Part shown: piece after piece, positions 7,643-15,039 of the stretch
How positions within the stretch are numbered: position 1 is the stretch's first letter
Layout: the number at the start of each line of letters is the position of its first letter
Origin: Lachnospiraceae bacterium UBA3641
Lineage (GTDB): Bacteria; Bacillota; Clostridia; Lachnospirales; Lachnospiraceae
Length of the DNA stretch: 26,054 nucleotides
NCBI GenBank assembly: GCA_002373875.1
Contig: DFKQ01000095.1
Span: 1 to 26,054 of the forward strand
Direction: 5' to 3'
The notes under the pieces: generated by a model
What the model was told of the DNA's origin: nothing
Seen by the model: only the letters and a program-made list of their open reading frames with translations
Databases searched by the model: none
Made by a program: the position numbers and the translations under genes

Positions 7643-7942
7643 GTGCTTAACATTAACAAAGAAAAAAACGGAAATGCTCTTAAGGTAAAGCTTGAAGGAA
7701 GGCTTGACACAACTACTGCACCGCAGCTTGAAGGAGAGTTGAAGGATGCTCTTGACGGAGTTGAGAAGCTTGAATTTGATTTTAATGCTCTGGAATACAT
7801 CTCATCGGCAGGTCTTCGTGTGCTCCTGTCCATGCAGAAGATCATGAATAAGCAGGGTGAGATGACCGTAAGCGGTGCCAATGAAGACATCCGTGAGATA
7901 TTTGAAGTCACCGGATTTTCGGATATATTAAATATCCTGTAA
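7643..7942 (+). CDS. STAS-domain anti-sigma factor antagonist
   Basis: A 99-residue single-domain STAS protein of the SpoIIAA/RsbV type, which in partner-switching systems binds an anti-sigma ATPase when unphosphorylated. The order is LEGRLDTTTAPQLEGELKDA, LEFDFNALEYISSAGLRVLL and a C-terminal IFEVTGFSDILNIL. The Ser-Ser of YISSAGLRVLL is the usual phosphorylation region. I chose GTG 7643 (MLNINKEKNGN) because GAGGTGG lies about six bases upstream; TTG 7628, further upstream, would place this ribosome site inside the gene. The next gene, 21 bases on, encodes an RsbW-like ATPase and is the natural partner. No sigma-factor gene follows, so the target is not evident here. Confidence 0.88.
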   Translation: MLNINKEKNGNALKVKLEGRLDTTTAPQLEGELKDALDGVEKLEFDFNALEYISSAGLRVLLSMQKIMNKQGEMTVSGANEDIREIFEVTGFSDILNIL

Positions 7943-7963
7943 ACAGTCTCAGAAAGTGATCGG

Positions 7964-8593
7964 GTGGATATGAAGGAATTATATGTGAACAATACTGAGG
8001 CGAGGACCGAAGAAGCCCTTGCCATGATAGACAGGTATATTAATGAAGAGGGAATTGATGGTAAGAAGGCGATCCATTTAAGGCTGGCTGTCGAGGAGAC
8101 TCTTGGTATGTTCAGCGTAATGACCGGTGATTATGATGCATTGCTCAAGCTTGATAAGGATGATAATGGGTATCAGGTGATACTGGAAGCCAAAACTGAT
8201 ATGAATATTGAGAAGAAGAGGGAGCTTTTGTCGGTGTCATCAACCGGCAAGAATGCGGCAGCAGTCGGTTTTATGGCGAAGGTGAAGGAAATCTACGAAA
8301 ATGCGATAGCTGACTACGAGGAGACGGTCAAGCTGGCCCGTGAATATGGCGGATATGTCAATTACGGGTATATGGATGCCGGAACGCCCACTACTTCCGA
8401 TCCTCTGGCTTTGGGATACCTGTCATTCTGGTCATTGTCCAATTACAAGTCGGCATTGGATGATGCTAAGGATGAGTCGGATGATGCCAGAGATGAGTGG
8501 GATGAGCTCGAGAAATCAATAGTGGCTTCGATCGCGAAGGATGTGGTGGTCGGAGTTAAGAAAAATACAGTTGAAATGCGTATTACAATTTAA
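7964..8593 (+). CDS. RsbW-like HATPase-fold protein with degenerate ATP site
   Basis: A 209-residue protein whose N-terminal half resembles anti-sigma factor serine kinases of the HATPase_c_2 type: a leading strand, then HLRLAVEETLGMF, where EExxxN would be expected and the Asn is not present. Clear glycine-rich G1/G2 boxes are also missing. Instead, a helical, acidic segment (about 105-185) sits before the closing KDVVVGVKKNTVEMRITI strand pair. I recall similar proteins in other Clostridia, so this is likely a family rather than a damaged gene. Pairing with the STAS gene 21 bases upstream suggests a partner-switch module or a binding-only relative. GTG 7964 and ATG 7970 are both possible starts; neither has a strong ribosome site. 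Confidence 0.65.
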   Translation: MDMKELYVNNTEARTEEALAMIDRYINEEGIDGKKAIHLRLAVEETLGMFSVMTGDYDALLKLDKDDNGYQVILEAKTDMNIEKKRELLSVSSTGKNAAAVGFMAKVKEIYENAIADYEETVKLAREYGGYVNYGYMDAGTPTTSDPLALGYLSFWSLSNYKSALDDAKDESDDARDEWDELEKSIVASIAKDVVVGVKKNTVEMRITI

Positions 8594-8601
8594 TTTTAGT
8601 T

Positions 8602-11475
8602 ATGGCAGTTAAGATAGACGGAAGAAAATACATAAAGATACGTGGAGCGAGTGAACACAATCTTAAGAATATTGATATCGATATACCCAGGGACCAGTTG
8701 GTGGTCCTGACGGGTCTGTCGGGTTCGGGGAAGTCATCACTTGCATTTGACACGATTTATGCAGAGGGACAGCGAAGATACATGGAGTCGCTGTCTTCTT
8801 ATGCCAGACAGTTTTTGGGGCAGATGGAGAAGCCTGAGGTGGAGAGCATAGAGGGCCTTCCACCGGCCATTTCCATTGACCAGAAATCGACCAACAGGAA
8901 CCCCAGATCCACGGTGGGAACGGTGACGGAGATTTATGATTATCTCCGTCTTTTGTATGCAAGGATAGGCATACCTCATTGTCCGAACTGCGGAAGGGAG
9001 ATAGTCAGGCAGACGGTCGATCAGATGGTTGATAGCATAATGACACTTCCGGAGGGGACCAAATTCATGCTCCTTGCACCGGTTGTAAGGGGACGCAAGG
9101 GACGGCATGAGAAGGTGTTCGAAAGGGCGTTCAAAAGCGGATATGCAAGGGTCATGGTGGACGGGAACCAGTACGATCTGTCTGAGGAGATCAAGCTTGA
9201 TAAAAACATCAAGCACAATATCGAGATTATCGTGGACCGTCTGGTGGTTCGTGCAGGTATAGAGAAAAGGCTTACCGATTCTTTAGAGAACGTGCTCGGG
9301 CTGGCGGACGGGTTGGCTGTAGTAGATATCGTAGATGGCGGGCAGCTTAATTTTTCCCAGAGCTTTTCCTGCCCCGATTGTAATATAAGCATCGATGAGA
9401 TCGAGCCAAGGTCATTCTCCTTTAACAATCCCTTCGGAGCCTGCCCGGTGTGCGCGGGACTGGGATATAAGATGGAATTCGACATAGATCTCATGATACC
9501 GGATACCTCTCTCTCTATTGCTGAAGGCGCCATTGCGGTAACCGGCTGGCAGTCGTGTACCGACCCCAAGAGCTTCACCTATGCCACCTTGAGGGCACTG
9601 AGTGAAGCCTATGATTTTGACCTTAATACTCCGTTTGAGAAATATCCGGACAGGGTTAAGAATATACTTATATACGGAACGGGTGATGAGGAAGTAAAGG
9701 TTCATTATAAGGGACAGAGAGGCGAAGGAGTATATGATGTTGCCTTTGACGGCCTCATAAAAAATGTAGAAAGAAGATACAGGGAGACGGCTTCGGATAC
9801 CATGAAGGCGGAATACGAGGCTTACATGAGGATCACACCCTGTAATGAGTGCGGCGGCAGGAGGCTTAAGCCGGGAGCACTGGCAGTTACGGTAGGGGAT
9901 AAGAATATTTACGACCTTACCACTTATTCGATAAACAAGACGCTTGATTTCTTCAATGAGCTTAAGCTGACGAAGCAGCAGGAACTGATAGGCTCCAGAA
10001 TAATAAAGGAGGTTAAGGGACGCTTGAGCTTTCTGGTCCAGGTGGGACTTGACTATCTTACTCTTGCAAGGGCAACAGGAACGCTCTCGGGCGGTGAAGC
10101 CCAAAGGATCCGTCTGGCGACCCAGATAGGGTCGGGACTGGTGGGTGTTGCCTATATATTGGACGAGCCGAGCATAGGTCTTCACCAAAGGGACAATGAC
10201 AAGCTCCTCAATGCCCTGAAGGATCTTCGGGATCTGGGTAATTCACTTATAGTCGTTGAACATGATGAGGACACGATGCTGGCTGCCGATTATGTTGTGG
10301 ATATCGGACCCATGGCAGGTTCCCACGGGGGAGAAGTGATATGTGCGGGAACGGCCGAAGAGCTTATGAAGAATCCCGACTCCATAACCGGCCAGTACCT
10401 GTCGGGCAGGAAGTTTATTCCGGTTCCCGAAAAACGAAGGAAGCCCAAGGGATGGCTTAAGATAAAGGGAGCAGCGGAGAATAACCTTAAGAACATAGAT
10501 GTTGATATACCTCTTGGCGTATTTACCTGTGTCACCGGTGTTTCCGGATCGGGCAAGAGTTCGCTGATAAACGAGATATTGTATAAGTCCCTTGCCAGGA
10601 AGCTGAACAGGGCAAGGACGATAGCCGGAAGGCATAAGGATATAAAGGGAGTTGAAAAGCTTGATAAGGTCATTGACATAGATCAGTCTCCTATAGGGAG
10701 GACGCCGAGAAGCAATCCGGCAACCTATACGGGAGTGTTCGACCAGATAAGGGAGCTCTTCGCAGGAACTTCCGATGCGAAGGAGCGAGGTTATTCCAAG
10801 GGACGTTTTTCCTTTAATGTAAAGGGTGGAAGATGCGAGGCCTGCTCGGGAGACGGTATAATCAAAATAGAGATGCATTTTCTTCCTGATGTTTATGTGC
10901 CCTGTGAGGTATGCGGCGGAAGGCGCTATAACAGGGAGACTCTGGATGTAAGGTATAAGGGTAAGAATATATATGATGTGCTTGATATGACGGTTGAGGA
11001 AGCAATGACCTACTTCGAGAACCTGCCTTCCATAAGGAAGAAGATAGAGACCCTCTATGATGTGGGATTGTCATACATTAAGCTGGGTCAGCCTTCAACC
11101 ACGCTTTCCGGTGGTGAAGCCCAGCGTATCAAGCTGGCAACGGAGTTGTCAAGGAAGAGTACCGGAAGGACCATATATATTCTTGACGAGCCTACGACGG
11201 GGCTTCATTTTGCCGATGTCCATAAGCTTGTTGACATTCTTCACAAGCTGACCGAGGGCGGCAACACGGTTGTAGTTATTGAGCATAATCTGGATGTGAT
11301 AAAGACGGCGGATTATATAATCGATATGGGTCCCGAAGGCGGGGACGGCGGCGGCAGGGTGATCGCAGCCGGAACCCCCGAAGAGGTAGCCCGGGATACT
11401 GATTCATACACGGGATACTACATAGACCGTGAGCTTAAGCGTAACGCCGGGAGGATGGCTGGAAAGACCCCTTAG
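8602..11475 (+). CDS. uvrA: UvrABC system protein A (excinuclease ATPase)
   Basis: A 957-residue ABC-type ATPase that scans DNA for damage and loads UvrB. Both nucleotide-binding domains are complete: Walker A GLSGSGKSS (about 38-46) and GVSGSGKSS (about 645-653), and signatures LSGGEAQRIRLA (about 494) and LSGGEAQRIKLA (about 834). Cysteine pairs for zinc modules are visible as CPNCG, CPDC...CPVCAGLG, CNECGG and CEACSGDG...CEVCGGRR. ILDEPSIGLHQRDN and ILDEPTTGLHFADV are the two Walker B/D-loop regions. The ATG at 8602 is eight bases after the previous stop and has no obvious ribosome site, which suggests translational coupling. A terminator follows at 11591-11633. Confidence 0.97.
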   Translation: MAVKIDGRKYIKIRGASEHNLKNIDIDIPRDQLVVLTGLSGSGKSSLAFDTIYAEGQRRYMESLSSYARQFLGQMEKPEVESIEGLPPAISIDQKSTNRNPRSTVGTVTEIYDYLRLLYARIGIPHCPNCGREIVRQTVDQMVDSIMTLPEGTKFMLLAPVVRGRKGRHEKVFERAFKSGYARVMVDGNQYDLSEEIKLDKNIKHNIEIIVDRLVVRAGIEKRLTDSLENVLGLADGLAVVDIVDGGQLNFSQSFSCPDCNISIDEIEPRSFSFNNPFGACPVCAGLGYKMEFDIDLMIPDTSLSIAEGAIAVTGWQSCTDPKSFTYATLRALSEAYDFDLNTPFEKYPDRVKNILIYGTGDEEVKVHYKGQRGEGVYDVAFDGLIKNVERRYRETASDTMKAEYEAYMRITPCNECGGRRLKPGALAVTVGDKNIYDLTTYSINKTLDFFNELKLTKQQELIGSRIIKEVKGRLSFLVQVGLDYLTLARATGTLSGGEAQRIRLATQIGSGLVGVAYILDEPSIGLHQRDNDKLLNALKDLRDLGNSLIVVEHDEDTMLAADYVVDIGPMAGSHGGEVICAGTAEELMKNPDSITGQYLSGRKFIPVPEKRRKPKGWLKIKGAAENNLKNIDVDIPLGVFTCVTGVSGSGKSSLINEILYKSLARKLNRARTIAGRHKDIKGVEKLDKVIDIDQSPIGRTPRSNPATYTGVFDQIRELFAGTSDAKERGYSKGRFSFNVKGGRCEACSGDGIIKIEMHFLPDVYVPCEVCGGRRYNRETLDVRYKGKNIYDVLDMTVEEAMTYFENLPSIRKKIETLYDVGLSYIKLGQPSTTLSGGEAQRIKLATELSRKSTGRTIYILDEPTTGLHFADVHKLVDILHKLTEGGNTVVVIEHNLDVIKTADYIIDMGPEGGDGGGRVIAAGTPEEVARDTDSYTGYYIDRELKRNAGRMAGKTP

Positions 11476-11590
11476 GAAGAGATGTATAAAGTGATATGAA
11501 AAACAGGGGTTAATTTTTCCCGGGTATTACCGATATATTAATCAGGAGATAAGATCTGATCCTGTATACGGTTACAGGCAGAAAGCAAGG

Positions 11591-11633
11591 AAGCACGATA
11601 AGAGAAGGATACTCTGTTATTGTGCTTTTTGTT
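11591..11633 (+). terminator. Intrinsic terminator after uvrA
   Basis: AAGCAC (11591-11596) pairs with GTGCTT (11622-11627); inner ATAA and AGA pair with TCT and TTAT; a T-rich tail follows. The 279-base gap 11476-11754 otherwise holds a small CAGGA/TCCTG stem near 11543-11566 and the mreB promoter region, with no gene. Confidence 0.7.
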
Positions 11634-11670
11634 TGTTTAACTTCCTCTTTCAAAATATATCGGTTTGGGT

Positions 11671-11676
11671 TATAAT
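11671..11676 (+). promoter_or_regulatory. -10 box of the mreB/mbl promoter
   Basis: A perfect TATAAT lies 78 bases before the mreB ATG and just after the uvrA terminator. The -35 region 17 bases upstream (TTTCAA at 11648-11653) is poor, so an activator or a different sigma factor is possible. Confidence 0.45.
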
Positions 11677-11754
11677 GTAGTGTAACCCTCATTTGGATTA
11701 TTATGTAAATCAGCGAAGTATTTGTTACCGAATGCAGTTGGAAAGAGGAGAAAA

Positions 11755-12756
11755 ATGGTTTATACAGATATAGGAATAGATCTTGGAACCGCCAGTATTC
11801 TGGTTTATATACACGGCAAGGGTGTTGTGCTTAAGGAACCCTCGGTAGTGGCTTTTGACAGGGATACCAATAAGATCAAGGCCATCGGGGAGGAAGCCAG
11901 GCTGATGCTTGGACGTACGCCCGGCAATATAGTTGCGGTAAGGCCCTTAAGGCAGGGAGTTATCTCCGATTATACCGTAACTGAGAAGATGCTTAAGTAC
12001 TTTATCCAGAAGGCCATAGGCCGCAAGACCTTCCGTAAGCCAAGGATCAGCGTGTGCGTGCCTTCGCAGGTAACGGAGGTTGAGAAGAAGGCGGTTGAGG
12101 ATGCCACCTATCAGGCAGGAGCAAGAGAAGTTGAGATCATAGAGGAGCCCATAGCGGCAGCTATCGGAGCCGGAATCGACATCAGTAAGCCCTGCGGGAA
12201 CATGATAGTTGATATAGGCGGCGGAACATCGGATATCGCAGTTATATCACTTGGCGGTACCGTAGTAAGTAATTCGGTAAAGATAGCCGGAGATGATTTT
12301 GATGAGGCTATCGTAAGATACATGAGAAAGAAGCATAACCTTCTGATCGGCGAGAGGACCGCTGAGGACCTTAAGATCAAGATAGGAACTGCTTTTAAGC
12401 AACCCGAAGTGGATTACCTTGAAGTAAGGGGACGTAACCTGGTAACCGGACTTCCCAGAACCGTTAAGGTTTCGAGTGAGGAGACCGAGGAAGCGCTCCG
12501 CGAAACAACAGCACAGATAGTGGAAGCCATCCACAGCGTACTTGAGAGGACACCGCCCGAGCTTGCGGCAGATATTGCGGACCGGGGAATCGTACTTACG
12601 GGCGGGGGAAGCCTTCTTAGAGGGCTTGAGGATCTGATAGCATACAAGACCGGTATCAATACGGTAACGGCTGAAGATCCGATGACCGCAGTGGCAATAG
12701 GTACGGGTAAATATGTGGAGCTGCTTGCAGGCTATGACGCTGAGCTGGACAGGTAG
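11755..12756 (+). CDS. mreB: MreB/Mbl-type actin-like cell-shape protein
   Basis: A 333-residue bacterial actin homologue that polymerises on the inner membrane and guides lateral wall synthesis. IGIDLGTASILVYIHGKG is the phosphate-1 loop region; EPIAAAIGAG and MIVDIGGGTSDIAVISLGG are the connect-1 and phosphate-2 regions; GIVLTGGGSLLRGLE is the adenosine motif. I chose ATG 11755 because GAAAGAGGAG lies just upstream; an upstream TTG at 11722 would add 11 residues unlike the family. The following flgF-like and flgG genes reproduce the mbl-flhO-flhP order of Bacillus subtilis, so this copy is probably the Mbl branch. The usual mreC and mreD partners do not follow. Confidence 0.93.
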   Translation: MVYTDIGIDLGTASILVYIHGKGVVLKEPSVVAFDRDTNKIKAIGEEARLMLGRTPGNIVAVRPLRQGVISDYTVTEKMLKYFIQKAIGRKTFRKPRISVCVPSQVTEVEKKAVEDATYQAGAREVEIIEEPIAAAIGAGIDISKPCGNMIVDIGGGTSDIAVISLGGTVVSNSVKIAGDDFDEAIVRYMRKKHNLLIGERTAEDLKIKIGTAFKQPEVDYLEVRGRNLVTGLPRTVKVSSEETEEALRETTAQIVEAIHSVLERTPPELAADIADRGIVLTGGGSLLRGLEDLIAYKTGINTVTAEDPMTAVAIGTGKYVELLAGYDAELDR

Positions 12757-12831
12757 GATTGGCCGCCGACTGTTTTTGAGGGGGCATAGGTAATCGTTAA
12801 ACACACGGATCGAAAAGGGGAGTGAATCTGT

Positions 12832-13626
12832 ATGCTTAAGGGATTATACACAGCATCAACCGGAATGGTAAACGAACAGCGAAGGGTGGATGTCATGTCC
12901 AATAACCTCGCGAACTCGGCAACGACGGGTTTCAAGAAGGAAGGTACAACGGCACGGGCATTCAAGGACGTTCTGGCATATAAGATCAAGGACACATCAG
13001 AGCCTTATTATGCAAGGTATGAAGGAGTCATGAACATGGGAGTCAAGATCGGTGAGACTTATACCGATTACTCCCAGGGTTCTTTTCATGAGACGGGTAA
13101 TACCTGGGATCTGGCCCTCTCGGGCAATGGTTTCTTTGCAGTCGAATTTACATCAAAGCAATATAAGGACAGGGACTCGGAGACCTCTGTTAAATATACA
13201 AGGGACGGCACCTTTACAATGAACAGGGAGGGTGAGATCGTCACCAAGGATGGGGATTTTCTTCTTGATACCCAGGGCAATCATATCAAGCTTGATCCCT
13301 TTACCAGATATTCCGTAGACCGCATGGGAGTGATAAGGAACCAGCAGACCGGTGCGGCCCTTGCCACTATTCAGGTGACCGATTTCGAGGATTATAATTA
13401 TCTGGAGAAGTACGGTGAGACCATGTATCAGCCTGTTGACGGGGCAACGCAGCAGGACGCGGCGGCCCAGGTGTATTCGGGATATCTGGAAGCATCGAAT
13501 GTGCAGGTTGTGCAGGAAATGGTGGATCTTATAGCCTTCACCAGAGCCTATGAATCTAATCAGAAGATAATACAGGCATATGACCAGACGCTTGACAAGG
13601 CGGTCAATGACCTTGGTAAGGTTTAA
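12832..13626 (+). CDS. flgF: Flagellar basal-body rod protein FlgF/FlhO type
   Basis: A 264-residue axial protein of the flagellar rod, exported by the flagellar type III apparatus, so it has no signal peptide. It begins with MLKGLYTASTGMVNEQRRVD and SNNLANSATTGFKKE, the amphipathic N-terminal helix and family motif. It ends with SGYLEASNVQVVQEMVDLIA and FTRAYESNQKIIQAYDQTLD, the C-terminal coiled-coil of FlgE/F/G proteins. DLALSGNGFFAVE marks the central beta domain. The ribosome site GGGGAG is about nine bases upstream. It corresponds to B. subtilis flhO by position after mbl and before the next rod gene 21 bases downstream. Confidence 0.9.
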   Translation: MLKGLYTASTGMVNEQRRVDVMSNNLANSATTGFKKEGTTARAFKDVLAYKIKDTSEPYYARYEGVMNMGVKIGETYTDYSQGSFHETGNTWDLALSGNGFFAVEFTSKQYKDRDSETSVKYTRDGTFTMNREGEIVTKDGDFLLDTQGNHIKLDPFTRYSVDRMGVIRNQQTGAALATIQVTDFEDYNYLEKYGETMYQPVDGATQQDAAAQVYSGYLEASNVQVVQEMVDLIAFTRAYESNQKIIQAYDQTLDKAVNDLGKV

Positions 13627-13647
13627 TGTTTTAAGGAGGGTTTCGGT

Positions 13648-14472
13648 ATGGTAAGAGCACTATGGACAGGCGCATCGGGAATGATCAGTCAGCAGAACAA
13701 TGTTGACACCATTGCCAACAATCTTGCCAATGTCAATACAACGGGTTACAAGACGGAGGTGAATGAATTCAAGTCACTTCTGTATCAGACCCTGCAGACA
13801 AAAACAACAACCAGTAACGGCGAGAACAAGCCCATAGGTGCCCAGGTGGGATTGGGTGTACGTAATGCGTCGATAACTTCCGAATTCACCCAGGGAGCAT
13901 ATCTTGCATCCGAGAACCCGACATCATTCGCCATAGGCGGTGACGGCCTATTCGGACTTCAGGGCGAGGACGGTAAGGTGTATTACACAAGAAACGGTAA
14001 CTTCAACTTCTCCCTGGGAGGCAACAATACGCTTAAGCTGTCAAGCTCGGACGGACTCCCGGTATTGAACACACAGGGGCAGCCCATAGTGATCAATTCC
14101 AACCAGTATATGGCAGACAGGATCACGGTAACTGCGGATGGTCAGCTCTGCTATCCTGATGCTGCCAACAATCCCCAGCCGATCCCGGGAATGATCATAG
14201 GACTCTGGCAGTTCCAGAACGCATCGGGCCTTGACAAGGTAGGTGATTCCATGTATGCGGTGACTGCTGCTTCCGGACCTGCGATAAATGAGGCAACAAA
14301 CAATAACCTTGAGAAGTCCGAGATAAGGCAGGGATATCTTGAGGGCTCCAATGTGCAGATTGCCGATGAGATGGTCAACCTTATCATCGCGCAGCGTGCC
14401 TACGAGATGAATTCCAAGACCATACAGGCAGCGGATACCATGATGCAGGAAGCTAACGAACTGAGGAGATAA
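13648..14472 (+). CDS. flgG: Flagellar distal-rod protein FlgG/FlhP type
   Basis: A 274-residue rod protein of the FlgE/F/G family. MVRALWTGASGMISQQNNVD followed by IANNLANVNTTGYK is the N-terminal helix and motif; GQVGLGV-like AQVGLGVRNASI and FAIGGDGLFGLQ lie in the central part; QGYLEGSNVQIADEMVNLI and IAQRAYEMNSKTIQAADTMM form the C-terminal helix. The ribosome site AAGGAGG lies well placed before ATG 13648. It is 21 bases after the FlgF-like gene and in the position of B. subtilis flhP. FlgF and FlgG names are assigned by position and similarity; they are hard to tell apart in Firmicutes. Confidence 0.9.
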   Translation: MVRALWTGASGMISQQNNVDTIANNLANVNTTGYKTEVNEFKSLLYQTLQTKTTTSNGENKPIGAQVGLGVRNASITSEFTQGAYLASENPTSFAIGGDGLFGLQGEDGKVYYTRNGNFNFSLGGNNTLKLSSSDGLPVLNTQGQPIVINSNQYMADRITVTADGQLCYPDAANNPQPIPGMIIGLWQFQNASGLDKVGDSMYAVTAASGPAINEATNNNLEKSEIRQGYLEGSNVQIADEMVNLIIAQRAYEMNSKTIQAADTMMQEANELRR

Positions 14473-14474
14473 TT

Positions 14475-14515
14475 GTCATGAGGAGGGGCCCACGAAGTGG
14501 GAAGAGTCCTTATGA
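14475..14515. repeat. Palindromic intergenic repeat, copy A
   Basis: The unit starts GTCATGAGG and ends TCCTTATGA, with an inner hairpin CCCAC-GAA-GTGGG. It shares its ends with copies B and C but differs in the core. Confidence 0.6.
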
Positions 14516-14535
14516 TGCCTTAGCGGCGAGGATTC

Positions 14536-14574
14536 GTCATGAGGGGGTATCGCTTGCGGTGGAGTCCTTATGAC
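14536..14574. repeat. Palindromic intergenic repeat, copy B
   Basis: This 39-base unit starts GTCATGAGG and ends CCTTATGAC around a core with CGCTTGCGG. Its sequence matches the reverse complement of copy C (18003-18041) at 36 of 39 positions. It lies 21 bases after copy A in the gap between flgG and the rod-binding gene. Confidence 0.8.
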
Positions 14575-14584
14575 ATAAGTATCA

Positions 14585-14605
14585 GAAGAAGTACGGAGTA
14601 CTTCT
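14585..14605 (+). repeat. Short hairpin before the rod-binding gene
   Basis: AGAAGTA and TACTTCT form a 7-bp stem near 14586-14605, immediately upstream of the ribosome site TGAGGAGG. It may influence initiation of the next gene. Confidence 0.4.
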
Positions 14606-14622
14606 TACCTTGAGGAGGATAA

Positions 14623-15039
14623 ATGGATATCGGATCAATAGGCTCAATGTATTTGAATAATGTTAAGGATTCCGCGTCAAGGTCAACGGACCTTGCCGAT
14701 AAATTAAAGAACGGGATGGAAGGTAAGTCGGATCAGGAGCTTATGGAAGCCTGTAAGGAATTCGAGGCTTACTTTACCGAGCAGATATTCAAGAATATGA
14801 GGAAGGCCATGGTTCCGGCAAGCGAAGAGGATTCGGGGTCCATGTCAACACTTAAGAATTATTTCGAGGATGAACTGTGGAAGAATTATTCTTCTCAGGC
14901 GGCTGACCAGTCAAACAACGGGTTGGCTCAGATGTTATATGAGCAGATGAAGAGGAATCAGGGCTTTGACCTGCCAGTGGAACCGGATGAGTCAGCTGTT
15001 GCGGCAGTGTCATCGGAAGCGGTAAGTGAGGAAGAATAA
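14623..15039 (+). CDS. flgJ: Rod-binding protein, FlgJ N-terminal-domain type
   Basis: A 138-residue protein consisting essentially of the FlgJ rod-binding domain, the scaffold or cap that helps rod subunits assemble; the muramidase domain of proteobacterial FlgJ is absent, as is common in Firmicutes. ACKEFEAYFTEQIFKNMRKA (about 46-65) and SNNGLAQMLYEQMKRN (about 105-120) are the conserved helices. The tail is acidic (AVSSEAVSEEE). The ribosome site GAGGAGG is well placed before ATG 14623. Two palindromic repeats and a hairpin separate it from flgG. Its TAA stop is immediately followed, in the same frame, by the apparent start of recD2. Confidence 0.85.
   Translation: MDIGSIGSMYLNNVKDSASRSTDLADKLKNGMEGKSDQELMEACKEFEAYFTEQIFKNMRKAMVPASEEDSGSMSTLKNYFEDELWKNYSSQAADQSNNGLAQMLYEQMKRNQGFDLPVEPDESAVAAVSSEAVSEEE

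Noticed and set aside
11476..11754. Structured RNA or c-di-AMP riboswitch in the uvrA-mreB gap
   Set aside because: Small stems exist (CAGGA/TCCTG and the terminator) but I see no conserved riboswitch core and no small-RNA promoter.
12757..12831. Flagellar sigma-28 promoter before flgF
   Set aside because: A TAAA element is present, but no GCCGATAA-type -10 lies about 15 bases downstream.
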